NCBI GenBank assembly: GCA_914767715.1
Contig: OU612070.1
Coordinates: 7,521,501-7,581,500 of the forward strand
DNA from: Membranipora membranacea
Lineage: Eukaryota > Bryozoa > Gymnolaemata > Cheilostomatida > Membraniporidae
Direction: 5' to 3'
DNA length: 60,000 nt
The translations under genes were made by a program, and so were the position numbers. How positions within the stretch are numbered: the first letter of the stretch is position 1; each line of letters begins with the position of its first letter. This document shows positions 35,759 to 48,787 of this stretch, piece after piece. The notes under the pieces were generated by a model. It was given only the letters and a program-made list of their open reading frames with translations, was not told the origin of the DNA and did not search any database.

Positions 35759-38086
35759 TCAGTCTTGATAGCTACCTTTAAGATTGGAATATGATCTCGA
35801 TGGGCTGTATGTGCGTTTTCTCTCAGTCTGTGATTGGTGGAAGTATATCTCTCTCGGTTGCATAGTTGGACTAGTCACGCTATTAGATGATAGTTTCTTC
35901 TCTATCACTTTGTCGAAGAATTTACTAAGTTTGACAGCATTACTGGAACCTGCTGCCAGATATCTGTACAGATAGAGGGAACAGAATGTCATAACAGATG
36001 CACTGAGCAAACTAGGAGATATGTACTTTGCTGTTGTTGCAATAATAACTACAACATGGTGAATGTTGGTAGTTGTCTTCTTCTTGGTGTGATAGAGACA
36101 ACTCCAAGAATAACTTTTATACTGTCATTGAAATTAATTCAGTTGGCTACCCGCAACTTCAAATTAGGCTTTCATCTACCAAAAAGAATAAGGAATATAT
36201 TTATTTGAGGGTGTGCTTGCCTGTTGTGGTAAGCTGGCTAAGTTTTATGTGCCTTGTGAATGATGAATGAATTGTACAGACAGACAGACAGAATCTGATG
36301 ACTTATTGATCTTATACATGAAATTTTGTGCAGGAGTTCCGTGAAATATTGCAATATATGTAGGAAAGTGATGGTTTTAGTAGCACTGGTTTCATATGAA
36401 CATAATAGACATCGCCATAGCCAGACAAATCACAGGCATATGAGTGATACGAGTGATATGAGAGGGAGAGCAGCTAGAGACTTATGTGTCCCACAGCTAC
36501 CTGCAGGGTGATATCAGAACTCAAGAACAAGTATACCACAGCACCAATATGGCTACAGTCTCCTACACATCAAAGCAGGCAGAAAAGCCTGGTTGAATAG
36601 CTGAGCTGAACCTCACTGATCAAACGATATCATATTGCAGGAATATTTCTGATCAAGCGTGAGTATCTTAAGAATGAATTCGGTGTGACAATCACAAAAC
36701 CATAAAGGGAGGGGGCACATGGGTCAGAAATAAATGACATTGGGCAATCGATGATTACTGGCCATCTTACCTATTAGATGTACAGTCTATATGAATCTCC
36801 TCAGCGTTACAATCATCAGCTATGAATGAGGGCTGGGGCTCGGCACCTTTCATCTGATCTAGTTTAGTGCCTACTACTAAAGTGGGTATCTGTGACTGAG
36901 ATATCATCTCTGAATCATACTCTGTCACTACCTGGTAAATATCATAATATCAGAAATCAACAGCATTCCAAGAGGCTTCATTTTATTTTCCCAGTTGGAC
37001 TTCAAAATCATAACAATGTGGTTGTATTGAAGAGGCTTAGGTGTAGCAAAAAAAGTTCCCACCAAATATATAGACTGTTCCTCAGGGTATAGCCTTAGTA
37101 TATCATGGAGAGTTCAGCAGCCTCAGGGTATAACCTTGATTATCCGCACTATAGGGAATATTGACTAAGGCCATACGGCTATGTTCTTATGTTCATGTTA
37201 GAATGAGCTAAGAAAGGCAGTCTCTTAGTTATCTCACCTGTTTTAGTTTGCCGCCATCTCTACAGTTACGGACTTCTGTCTGCCATGATTTGAGGTTAGC
37301 ATGTGACTTCCTGTTAGCTAAGTCGTGTACAAGTATAACACCATCGACGGGGTTGTAGAACACTGAGCGAGCAATCTGGTGTCCGCGGGAACCACCGATA
37401 TCCCAGAGCTCAATAAAATAAGACTTCTCTCCGGGCAATCCTGAAAATTCAAAATGGTTACAAGTGAAACTGCGAATTGTGAAAAGTGAAACTGCGAGCA
37501 AGTGAAACTAGATTCCTTTGTGTAATAGAATAAATTCGAATTGCATATAAATCAATTTGTACACTGACTAGCCATGTTCAGATATATGTGTACAAGATTG
37601 TTTTTCTAGGCCTACAGGTCACTCATAGTAATCTTAAAACACCATCTAACAGAAGATTACAATTACATAATGCCATTGTTTTTGGTTTTTTTCAGTTTCA
37701 TGTCCTTTTAATTCTTCACCGTATTTCATCAATATCACCGTTTTCCTAAGGACTTATTCTTCTCCAGAATAAAAAGTATTACCCTTGATGTACACAACTA
37801 TATCCAAGACAACTCCCCTTATTTCAAGTGTGATTATCAAGAGGTGAAGCACAGACTAGGGATTTACGTCCTTGCAACCTATGGGCGGAGGTATTGACTT
37901 ACAGCAAACAATACTAGATTCCTTACCTGCTCTGTAGTCATGAAGCTTGACTTGAGCTGAGCAGCCTATAGTTGACATCGGTCTCTCTACAGGTAAACCA
38001 TGAGCTATCAGCTGAGCTAGTGATGTCTTACCAGTCTCGCTGTCACCTACTATCAACACCCTAACCTTGTCCAAAGGGGTACTCAT
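35759..38086 (-). CDS. RABL3: RABL3, Rab-like small GTPase, complete, four coding exons
   Basis: Coding exons 38086-37927, 37440-37238, 36931-36771 and 35963-35759 join in phase to 729 nt (242 residues; human RABL3 is of similar length). G1 P-loop: VLIVGDSETGKTSLAQL (residues about 10-26). G3: ELWDIGGSRG. G4: VVGTKLDQM. The C-terminal block RYLAAGSSNAVKLSKFFDKV is the RABL3 hallmark. No C-terminal prenylation cysteine is present (ends GSYQD), as in known RABL3. The family acts as a dimerising GTPase linked to SmgGDS and KRAS handling in vertebrates; a conserved role here is inferred. An acceptor (ATTTTTACAG) lies about 25 bases 5' of the ATG, so a 5' untranslated exon probably exists upstream. 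Confidence 0.92.
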
Positions 38087-38114
38087 ATCTGCTGATTCTT
38101 TTGCTGACCTGTAA

Positions 38115-39282
38115 AAATAGCATATGTGTGTTATATACAGTACCTTGGCCAATGAAAAAAATTCTATGCCTTCAGCATGTATCGCCATGAAACAAAAGCA
38201 TCATACTGTTTGATATGATAAAGACTGTGGTGTGATATTGTTAGTACAGTTGTTTCACAGCAACGCCCCTCAGCTTTGGTTATGCCACAATGATATCATT
38301 GTTGGATCCTTGCTCTGGCAGTGGAGTTAGTAGTGCCAAGGTATGTAGTATGAACGCTGCATTCACCACAAAAACATCCCAATTCTAAAATGTGCATAAC
38401 AAGATCCATACATAACTAATATTGAAGGCTTTATTATGCATAAGGCATATGCATCACAACACGTGTTATCATTTTGTCCGTTTAGAACTGTAGGTAGATA
38501 AATTCTAATGTTGGTGTGAGAACCTAGATATGTATATGCAAGCCTGTATATGAAGACTGTACTGTCACCCCCTATGTAAGTTGGTAATGCCCTTATTATG
38601 TAGCTGGAATTTCCCTGTAATGATCACTGTATGTATGTATCACAAAAAATCCCGTCTCATACAACAATCTCCCGACATCTAGCTCAGTGGTAGGGAACCC
38701 ACTCACTGTGGCCTTAACTAGTTTTAATACACCATACACTTGTATTTTAACTCAGGGAGAGTGAGACTCGGCCTGAGAGTCAGAATGAGTGGGTTGATTG
38801 TTTGATGGCATGCAATCAGATACATCTTATACTCATCCATGCAAATAACAGATGAAAATACTAACCAAATACACTAGTTAACACAATGTAGGTTTCTCTA
38901 AAAACATAGGATTACAAGGGTAAAAAAGGCTGATTTATCTTACCACTACCACCATTCAGCCTCTCTAAAAAAAAGTACTTTATTGAATACAACTTGGCTT
39001 AGTTCATTAAAACCAACGATTTCTTCATAATCAAAATGATTGATGATCGTATGTTTTATTACCTGCAATTGTTACTTTTCAACAATTACCTTTTTGATTC
39101 GACTCGCTGTAATGTAGAACACAACTCCTTATCAAAAAATATGGAAATGATTGATTGATTGTATTCTATCACTAACATAAAATAATATGTTGCGAGATAA
39201 GGGAGTTCATACTGAAAAGGAGCCAGCACATACAAGGAAAAATAAGTACAAACACTTATGGATGATTAAAAGAGAATATCAT
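38115..39282. other. 5' flank of RABL3, no gene recognised
   Basis: AT-rich, with no exon, no RNA gene and no long repeat that I can support. Confidence 0.35.
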
Positions 39283-39560
39283 TTAAAATATGGATAGCAT
39301 AGCATGCCTCAAAAAAAAGTCTTTACCAAGGGCACTTCTGTGTTTAATTGTTCGATACCTGCCTGAGGGGCATTTAGCAAGAAAGTTGTTCATAAAGTGG
39401 TCATCGTCATGGATATATCGGAGGGCAAGTGTTTTGGTACGCTTAGTCATAAGGCTGTCGAGATCATCTACTTGGAGTTTAAGCTTTGAGGCCTGATCAA
39501 AAAACTTGCTCAAACGTTTCTTGTCTTTAGCAAAAATAGTAGTGTATAATACTGGTAAAT
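39283..39560 (-). mobile_element. non-LTR retrotransposon 3' coding end (fragment)
   Basis: The minus strand reads AKDKKRLSKFFDQASKL, then LALRYIHDDDHFMNNFLAKC, PSGRYRTIKHRS and KDFFLRHAM before a stop. This order (a DKKRL..F...AS block, an A.RI..D..H block, PSGRRYR, and a final SF-P-AI-like block) is the usual C-terminal tail after the reverse transcriptase of CR1/L2-like LINEs. Only the tail survives. It lies convergent to the LINE fragment at 40150-41882. Confidence 0.55.
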
Positions 39561-39788
39561 AATAAGTGAGCAGGGAAACACATAGTGGCAAGGGGTATGG
39601 TGCTAAGATTTACAAAATTCCTGACAATCCTTAAGCTGATTTTAAGATGCACAGTTTTTTATATCCATCAGTGTTTGGTAGTCAGTATGTGCTAGGCTCT
39701 TCACTCCTTTCGGTTGGTATAAAAGGGTGAATATGAGCGCCAGTATGAACAAAGGCTGCAATAACTGCAATAAAGGCATTTATTTATT

Positions 39789-39819
39789 CAGGGAGGGTGG
39801 GATCATCCCACCCTCCCTG
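39789..39819. repeat. 31-nt perfect palindrome with G runs
   Basis: A 15-base stem (CAGGGAGGGTGGGAT) is followed after one base by its exact complement. The three adjacent G triplets could also form G-rich structure. Function is unknown. Confidence 0.8.
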
Positions 39820-40149
39820 GTTTATTTAGCAGGTTGGCTTGAAAGTTTACAAAGAACAGATAGTTAAAAGCAACTTGTTGAAACAGATGTTTGAATTGAT
39901 GTTCTATGCCTGGTTTTGCTTGTGCAGTGGCATAAATTCCTTAGTATAATATCGGGGTACATGGGGTAGAGACAGCTTTTTAAGACATCTCATACATACA
40001 CTTAATAATATACTATTCTAAAAAACTTTTTATACAACAGAGATCTGATTTTTCCCATGTTTTCTTTTTCTTGTCAGTATTAACAACGTATTTCGTGACA
40101 AATTTTTGTCTATGATAGCAATAAATCCATCCATCCATCCATTAGTATG

Positions 40150-41882
40150 GGTGAATTCAGCTCCAATCACCAAATTCAGCTCCAATCACCACCTTATTGA
40201 CGGAGACTGGGTAAGCACAGAAAAATTTGTCTCATCGCTCAATAACTACTTCGTTTCTGTAGGGGGAGAAAGAGAAAACACCGATAAGCCCCAACTGCAG
40301 CATGCTTGTTTAGGACCAGTGGTATAGTCAAGATAAAAAAAAACTCCTGAAACAAATTGATACCAGCTCTGGTGATTACCCAGCATGGATATCGAAAGCG
40401 AAAGCAGCAGCAGAAGACTTATGCATACCAATAACTGATATTATGAACGCCATGCTAGGCACCAACACCTATCCCGAAGAATGGAAAAAGCCTGAGACTA
40501 TCCCCTTGAAAAAGGTGAAAATCCAGCAACTCTAGGGCAATACAGACCAATCTCACTTCTACATCATATTGGCAAGATTGCAGAAGAAGTCATCCTTGAG
40601 AGACTTAAATCGAATATCAGCAATAAACTGGATAAAAGTCAATATGCATATCAAAAGCACCTCTCCACAACCGACGCCCTGCTACATGCCACTCATGACT
40701 GGTGCCAATATCTAGACAACAAGAAAACTAGCCACGTCACTACCGCCTTTATCGACATGTCCAAGGCTTTTGATCGCTTAGATCCAAACCGCCTGATAAG
40801 AAAACTCCAAACACTAGAGGTAAACAGTGGACTGATCAACCTGATCGATAATTTTTTGAGTCACAGACAGTGCCGTGTGAAGCTTGGTGAGCAGTCTGAG
40901 TATAAACATGTGACTGTGGTTGCGCCTCAGGGGACGAAGCTGGGCCCATGGCTCTGGCTGATCTATATCAACGATCTGACCGTGTCTCCTGAATGCAAGA
41001 TCATAAAATATGCAGATGATCTGACTCTGTATACTGCCTTTCAAAAATCTGATCTCTCTTCAGTGAATTATTTCCAAACAGCACTAGATGACATCTCTCG
41101 CTGGACTAGAGACAACAACAGACTGATAAACGCCTCTAAGACTAAGATCCTGCACCTAAGTTTATCGGACCCTAAGTACATCCCCACTTTCACCATGGAC
41201 GGGCAGACTCTCGAAGTATCATCAAATGCTAAGTTACTGGGCATCACAGTTGATCAGAGGATAACTTTCTCTGACCACATTGATCACATATGTGACCGCC
41301 TAGCTAGCCGACTATATGGCATGAGAGAACTGAAAAGACTAGGGCTGCATGCACAAGGCCTTAGACTATACTACACAGCCAACATTCGGTCCGTGCTCAC
41401 CTATACATGCCCAATGTGGGGTTCACTCATTACCTAGCGGTCTCTGGAGAAGGTGATACAGGTAGAAAGACGAGCGATGAAAGTCATCGATAGTGATATG
41501 CACCATGGAGATGCCGTACGCCATTATCAGCTGCCATACATCACAGAGTTTATAGATCACCTATCACATAACACCATGTCCAATATTTTTAAAGATAAGG
41601 GACACCCACTCAACAAGCTAATAATAAGGAAGAGTGGGCGACAGACTCGGGTGTCACTCGCCACCCAGATGCCCCGCTGTCGGATCGAAAAGCAAAGAAA
41701 TACTTTTTTTTACAAATACTCTCATTTTTAATATAATTTTTGGTAACCATTCTTTTCATTTTATATTTTATTGCTGTGTATTTTACTAAATAACTCTTTT
41801 TTTTTCTAGTGGAATTCACCACGGTACATCGCACTGTTGATTTTAGGAGGAACAAAAATACAAACATACATACATACATAAC
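40150..41882 (+). mobile_element. CR1/L2-like LINE, 5'-truncated and inactivated
   Basis: The reverse transcriptase is readable almost throughout: PEEWKKPETIPLKK, QYRPISLLHHIGKIAEEVI, AFIDMSKAFDRL, PQGTKLGPWLWLIYINDL, then the catalytic IKYADDLTLY and AKLLGITVDQRITFSDHID. GTKLGPW..L..INDL is common in CR1/L2-group elements. Inactivating changes: a frameshift near 40505-40530 and an in-frame TAG at 41435-41437, after which the frame reopens to 41731. The endonuclease is missing. The 3' end has a CATA/ACAT microsatellite tail (41863-41882), again typical of the group. Clade assignment is by motif only. Confidence 0.8.
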
Positions 41883-44059
41883 CATACTCCATATATCATG
41901 CCTAGTACATACCAGCCAATTGTGGTTTTTATTGACGTTTGATGCACATTGCGAGTTGCGACAGTTAATTTAGCAGGTTTATCTTTGTTCATTACATCTC
42001 ATTACATTCATACCCTTCACTTCAGGTATTTATCTGAAAGTTTGAGGAAAGTTTGAGGAAATCCTTTCCTATTCATATAAATAATATATACCCTTTTTCT
42101 CATCAGACCAGAGATAATGAGCACTGGGTGGCATTTCTTTGATTTTTTGCATCCACCTTCTTGGTTCTTTATGTCAACAACTCGCTGATGATTTTATTGT
42201 TTCCAACTACTCTGATCCACGTGACATAGTTTTTACTGCTGCTAACATGTTCAGGCAATCACTGTCTGCATGTAAGGATTTATTGTGAGCCACTTTACCA
42301 ACTCCAGTGCCAGCCATATCACATATTTCTCGAAAAAGCTTGAGACAAGAGATTCACCAAGAATTCCACAACAGCCTAGTCATGCAAACAAGTAACCTGT
42401 CTTGACAAGCTTTGCCCACCGAACAAAGCTTGTCGAGGCTTACAAAAAAGGTAATAGAGTTATGAAATTTGAAAATTTAGACTTAATCATCTTAACAATC
42501 TCATAATCATTGGCTTACCATCTGAACCCAGTGTTCATTCAGGATAACTAATCAGGTTATGGTTGCAGGATTGCCAGCTACACTCTTGATTTTCATGAAA
42601 TCTTGGTGGCTTTCTGTATTTCCATGTACCATAGCCACGGTAAAGCTTGTTTCACATTGTCCCCGATGATCACATCCCAGATGCTTATCCCAGATGGTCC
42701 CAGGCTTATGTTCACATTGTAAAATTCATCCCAGACTAGCAATTAGGTTTTTGTCTGGGAAAGTAGTGGGAGGATGTTCACATTGTCTAGGATCGTCCCA
42801 TTGTTTCATGCATTTCTTTCTCTGCCGGCTATTAACTATTTCTTACGGCATCGTTTTGTTTTTGTTGATCTAGCTTGACTGAACGTGAACAGGGCCGGAC
42901 TTTTGGAGATACAGATTGCAATAGAAAACAGTCAGCACTTCTGATGTATCCACAACTACCCTATCATAAAAAGTGGATTATACATTTGTAGCCACAGAAA
43001 GAGCAGCATCTAAAATTGATCACCACGCCGTCAGCTGGATAAAATATTAAAACACAAAAACAATGGATGGCTAGATGGATGGAGTCTTAGTTTTACATTA
43101 GATATTCAAATTTTTGTCATTACTGTACAAGCAAAATAAACAAGGTCTAGGTGGCGTTTCCCAAAGCAAATAACAAGAGTCTACCGCGACATGGACATGA
43201 TTTTTTACACTGCAATGTTACCGACACGCAGAATTCAGCAAATTTGCGTGAAAACTTTCCTGTAGAGCCTATGTAAATGTATGTCGCACTCAAGGACACA
43301 CAGAGACAGCCAATATTGTCCTATTTATCCAATTATTCTCACACAAGACATCACATAATTCACTCCAGTTTTCTGGCAGGCAATAAGTCAAGGGACTTTT
43401 GTCCAATAACAAGATTGAAAAGGAATATTTTATAAATCCTATTAAATAAATATATATATATTCCATGTTTATTCTGGAGAAGAATAAGTCCTTAGGACTT
43501 GTACCCAGAAAACAGAAAAATTGATAAAAATATGGTGTAGAATTAAAAAGACATGTAACTAAAAATCAAGAACAATGACAGGTAAAATTACAACGTACAC
43601 GCAGGCATTAATTAGCAGTAAAACATTACACAAGTTGATACACAATAGCTAGGAAAAGGCAATGCTAAAGGTATGGATAACCTATTGTGGACACAAAGGT
43701 TAAAATACAGAGACATCAGGTGATTAGATTATCGAAATTAAAATCTGATTCATTATGGATAAAAACAAAGAATAATGCAAGTAAATAATCTGTTTGACAA
43801 ATATTAGGTAGAAAAGTGTATGCACCGAAATAATATGTGTCTTTAGATGGCTAGCTTGAATGATTTGAGATCACGGCACACAGCAAGTCATTATATAATT
43901 CCCCCATGTGTTTGAAGAAAACAGCAAAAAATAAACAATAAGAAGGCAAGTATTAAATTGATATGTTTATGCGTAGTTAAAAAATAGGCATTTTACACAA
44001 AGAGCAGTGTTGAAAGTAGGGAGGGTCAGGGTTTTTGATGTTTTTTTTTTATGCACTAC
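41883..44059. other. no gene recognised
   Basis: About 2.2 kb of AT-rich spacer. Around 42650-42800 the word TTCACATTGT occurs three times, with ATCCCAGA-type words between, so a small diverged local repeat may be present. No exon is supported. Confidence 0.35.
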
Positions 44060-44345
44060 TAGGTCTTATTTGACCGCCCTATTTAACCAGCCCCCTTAAG
44101 CATGGGGTAGTACCCTATACCCTTGCTGCCGTTGCCGGCTACTCTTTTTCGAAGAGGCAGCGGAGGACTTTTATACTGCGTGCAAGCACACAGTAGACCT
44201 GTATTTATGGTCCTGATCCGAACAGACCTGGCCAATATGAATGGCTTGCCAGTGCCAAATCAGATATGACAGCCGGTCCAGGAATCGAACCTGGATCATA
44301 AGATCACAAGTCCTTACCCTTAACCGTCAGACCGCCAGACAACTC
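44060..44345 (-). repeat. tRNA-derived SINE
   Basis: The minus-strand head contains an A-box-like TGACGGTTAAGGGTAAGG and a canonical B box GGTTCGATTCC at about tRNA spacing. It is followed by a body that shares a core with the SINE at 32250-32520. The lack of matching acceptor-stem ends argues against a functional tRNA. Confidence 0.6.
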
Positions 44346-45819
44346 CCGACTCCTTAACCATCAGACTTGACTCCTGATGCATGTAATTAATTCTAACTGA
44401 ATGTAGGTAATGGTGAAGAAGATGGCTGGTGTTATGTTATTTCAAATTTGTTTGACTTTCCTGAGAGTTAGAGTTGCATAGATATACTTGTGGAAAAAGT
44501 AGAAAGAGAGTTTGCTTTTAATAGAGTAGCCTGTATAACAATTATCGAAAAAAAATGTTATTACCATTCTTACATTTTTCAGCTTCAGTGTTGAATTAAT
44601 TCTCACACAGACAGTGCACTCTTGAGGTTTGAATATTTATTATGATCAGTTAAATCATGTTACTTGTTTCTTTGGACGAGAAAAAAAATCATTGATGTGT
44701 AAGAAGTCATCCCCTCTTTGATTGAGATGAGACAACTGCAACGCACTCATTTTTTAACTCTAAACTTTAAAACTGACGTTTCATATAATCGCTGTATTCC
44801 CAGTTACGTAATTTAAAAAGTGAAGTAGAATATCATGCATTATAAATCCTCTAGTTAGTGAATTGTATTAAATGAATTCTCACAAAATTATCAGAAAACA
44901 ATATTTCTATGTTAGGTCAAATTTCCCTAATCTTGATTCTCTGGATAACTCAGTTCATTAAAGTCAATTTTGGCAAATCTTAGGCTAAGAAGTTGTCTTC
45001 TCTTATTGTTGAAATTTGGTGGCTCATTTGCAGTATAGAGTTATCACCCCATCTATCTATCTGGGTAAAACATTTTAGTTTCAAGCATTTGGCTAGACTG
45101 CTTCACAGAGTAAAGGGGTAAAGAGTAAATTTTTAACAATAGTCGAAGACAGAGTTTTTGACTCCTTGGTCAAGGTGCCTGCTAGCTTTGTGTCAGGGGG
45201 AAAGTTATGTGAAGCTTGATGCCAAAAACTCCTTTCATCTATTTGTCACAATTATAGGGTTCTGGAGAATGAACTGAATTCAAAGTTTTTGATTACAGTA
45301 AAAAATAGAATATGCAGGCTCTCCCATAAAAATTTCTTTTTGTACAGCCTTACTCCACAATTAGACTTGATGTTTTATGCTTAAATTACACCTATTCTAG
45401 CTAATTGATAAGGTGGGTATAGCTAGGAAGGCAGTATTGTGGCTGCTTTTACAATAGGATTAACTAATACAATCCTTGAATGATGCTGCCACAATGAACC
45501 CTTGGTCTGTGCAATCATTGAGCCTTAAATTTATCGAAAGGGCCTCATATCAAATGTATCTGCGGTCCATCGTCTACTGGGCTTTGGTTGGCACCCAGGT
45601 GTGCTCCGACCTCCCTGCAAACAGATAGCAACCTGGCGCAGATATTGTGGCCTGGCCTATGCTCCGGGATGTGGCTTGTGACAAGACATCTGATTTAAAT
45701 CAACCTTCAATTCTAATCAGATGTAATAATGCCTCAATACATGAATATCATAAGAAGCAACAAGCCTTGAGACACAAAGATTATCCTCAGGTTTTGATAT
45801 TCTAATATTACATTGCCTT

Positions 45820-46067
45820 TAAATCCTTTGGAAAAGATAAACAAGGCACAACAGTAACAAATTCTTTCCCTGTAATGAAAGACAGAAAATGCAATACAAC
45901 TGATTGTTTACAATTAAGATTTCTTGAGGGATTAGAAAATTTACTCTGAGAAAACAATGTCTGTAATTGCTCTAACTGATATCTTCATCCAGCTTAGGTC
46001 TCAATTGTACTTGGATCGTTTCAATGCACTGCGTGAAGAACTGCTCCCAATTTTGTTTGGAGGCCAT
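45820..46067 (-). CDS. small two-exon ORF in tandem unit 1, uncertain
   Basis: The minus strand opens with ATG at about 46067: MASKQNWEQFFTQCIETIQ, then QLRPKLDEDI, followed by a donor A|GTTAGA. After a CATTACAG acceptor near 45873 a compatible frame adds KEFVTVVPCLSFPKDLKAM and a stop, giving about 50 residues. The duplicated unit keeps the same structure. There is no known family. It may be the 5' end of a lost gene copy rather than a functional small protein. Confidence 0.3.
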
Positions 46068-46779
46068 CTCAGATTTGTTGTTTATTGAGGCAGACTACCT
46101 GTTTGGCTAACCGAATCCTCAAAAGTAACAACATTATAACTTGTTGCAGTATAGATGCAGTCCCAGGGCACCCTCTACTTGATTGTGCAACAACTCCCGG
46201 AAGAAGGTTTACCTGGCTAACCAAGAGTGAAGTGATCGCAACCTTGTATAACCTTTTAGAAGCATTGACCATGGTGTTGTTGAGTAAAGAGAGTGTGGAT
46301 AATTGAATGTCGACAAGGTGTCATGGTCGATTGCAAAAATGTAAATATATGAGTAGCCAGCCACTAGAGCCTATTGATTCAACATAATATGATTTGATAT
46401 TTTAGATGCAATAAAATTGGTATAAAAAAACGGGGTACACTCAATATGGGCCAATTTTTGTGTCAGAACTGGGGTTTCGGGCTTGGAATACTGGTTGGTA
46501 AATATGTTTGGACTGAGCAGGAATTACAAAATATCTAGCACTGGGCTTTGGTAGGCACCCAGGTGTGCTCCGACCTGCCTGCAAACAGAGAGCAACCTGG
46601 CGCAGATATTGCGGCCTGGCCACTAAGGCAACGAATTTTGCCGCCTATGCTTCGGGATGTGGCTTGTGACAAGACATCTGATTTAAATCAACCTTCAATT
46701 CTAATCAGATGTAATAATGCCTCAATACATGAATATCATAAGAAGCAACAAGCCTTGAGACACAAAGATTATCCTCAGG

Positions 46780-47057
46780 TTTTGATATTCTAATATTAAA
46801 TTACCTTTAAATCCTTTGGAAAAGATAAACAAGGCACAACAGTAACAAATTCTTTCCCTGTAATGAAAGACAGAGACTGCAATACAACTGGTTGTTGACA
46901 AATAAGATTTTCTTGAGGGATTAGAAAATTTACTCTGAGAAAACAATGTCTGTAATTGCTCTAACTGATATCTTCATCCAGCTTAGGTCTCAATTGTACT
47001 TGGATCGTTTCAATGCACTGCATGAAGAGCTGCTTCCAATTTTGTTTGGAGGCCATC
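46780..47057 (-). CDS. small two-exon ORF in tandem unit 2, uncertain
   Basis: This is the counterpart of the ORF in unit 1, opening MASKQNWKQLFMQCIETIQ with three substitutions in the first exon, and with the same donor and acceptor. An extra base pattern near the acceptor (ATAAGATTTTC) differs between units. Function is unknown. Confidence 0.28.
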
Positions 47058-47935
47058 TCAGATTTGTTGTTTATTGAGGCAGCCCACCTGTTTGGCTAAC
47101 CGAATCCTCAAAAGTAACAACATTATAACTTGTGGCAGTATAGATACAGTCCCAGGGCACGATTTTGAAAAAATCTACAAATTCAACCTTAACATGAATG
47201 CTGTCAATGGTTATTTCAGGACTGCAAATACATCAAGGTCGACCATACAGATACAGCTCACTGAAAATGCAGCAGAATATTTCGCAAAGAATATTATGTG
47301 TGTTATTAGGGGTGAGCCCTCCAGACACGCAGTTATCATAATCCTATACGCATCCAGCATAATTACATTAGTGTTTTTCAATAATGAAAATATTGGGATG
47401 ACATTCTTGTAAAATTTAAGCTCGAACATTTGGGTGTATTTTGAAAATTCTATCATTGAACAGTATCCACTGAAAAAGCCAAATCCAAACCATGTTTCGG
47501 AATATAGAAACATACAAAGTGAGGATGTTTTAGCATAAACACCTCTCCCCCGAGCACCATCTACTTGATTGTGCAATAACTCCTGGAAGATGGTTTACCT
47601 AGCTAGCCAAGAGTGAAGTGATCGCAACCTTGTATCACTTTTTTAGAAGCATGGACGATGGTTTTGTTTAGTAAAGAGAGTGTGGATAATTGAATGTCGA
47701 CAAGGTATAATGGTCGATTTCAAAAATGTAAATTTGTGAGCATCCAGCCACTAGAGCCTATTGATTCAACATAATATGATATGATATCTTAGATGCAATA
47801 TAATTGGTATAAAATAACGGGGCACACTCAATATGGGCCAATTTTTGTATCAGAACTGGGGTTTCGGGCTTGGAATACTGGTTGGAAAATATATTTGGTC
47901 TGAGCAGGAATTTCAAAATATCTAACGCTGCATAT

Positions 47936-48680
47936 ATAAATAAAAAATTCTATCGAGGTAAGAGTGCAGATCTGACTGGCTAAAAGTGCAATACTACAAG
48001 AAAAACAGAGCATCGAATCGAATATAAATTCTGGAAATTTGTATGTAGAATGATGAAGATTAATTATTTTGAGGTATATAGTCATTCTGATAGAATTTGA
48101 TGGGTGTCTGTGATGGGTCACCACAGTCTATACTGAAAACTTATACCAATCAACAGAAATACTCTTTTGTTTAAAATCAGTATAGCATCTCCATTGTCAT
48201 TTGTAAATTGCTCCACTCCTTTGATAAAAGGCAATTAAAATTTGTTTGAAACTTTACACAATGGCATAGAAACTACAAATATATAGGCTCTTTGCACTGC
48301 CTTGCGCAACATTGCCACTGCACTGATGGATGAAATAAATACCGTAATGAAAAAGTAAATCGCAGTTTTAAATATGTTAAAAAAATATTTCAAACATGCC
48401 CACAAAATCTCATTTAGATAATGTGATGAACTGATGCTCCAAAAAAAACCAGATCTCTGTGAGTTTCCATGTCGAAATGTAATTCTGCCCAAACGGAAAA
48501 ACATAACCTTGGAGATTTTTTGTCAGATTTGGAGTTTTTTGCAGAAAAAAATAAATGAATAGTTAGCTAATTGACTAACGATCCAGGTGACCAAATGTGG
48601 TTATTCTGAATTGAAAACTGTTGGAAGGAGATAGCTTTTGGAAAAGTAAGGAGGAGATAACTACAACTGAGCATTTTTGA
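47936..48680. other. no gene recognised
   Basis: Spacer downstream of the NTase-TPR gene. Minus-strand frames at 47828-48124 and 48235-48504 show no domain or splice support. Confidence 0.35.
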
Positions 48681-48787
48681 CTTTAAATAACTGAGAAGTC
48701 AGAGTTGTGGGCTTAGTTTAAAAAGAATTTGCACAGGCCTTATCACATTTTTAAAAATATAAACTTGGAGAGGAATATTTATGAAGG

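Larger units (their letters stand above)
45578..47935. repeat. direct tandem duplication, ~970-bp unit
   Basis: Copy 1 (about 45578-46547) and copy 2 (about 46548-47935) both begin at CTGGGCTTTGG and share long near-identical stretches, for example TCAATTGTACTTGGATCG and AGTGAAGTGATCGCAACC. Copy 2 is split by about 385 bp of unrelated sequence (47161-47545), after GTCCCAGGGCAC. Copy 1 also lacks the short segment present at 46620-46645. Each unit carries the small ORF described at 45995-46065. Confidence 0.8.

Noticed and set aside
38087-38188. N-terminal extension of RABL3 from an upstream in-frame ATG
   Set aside because: An acceptor site lies between that ATG and the RABL3 start, and the intron implied by reading both as coding would be about 35 bases. 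The family start is at MSTPLDKVRV.
39283-39560. Extra or alternative RABL3 last exon (RLSKFFDQ resembles KLSKFFDK)
   Set aside because: The similarity covers about eight residues; the rest (PSGRYR and the final block) fits a LINE tail much better, and RABL3 already has a complete last exon at 35963-35759.
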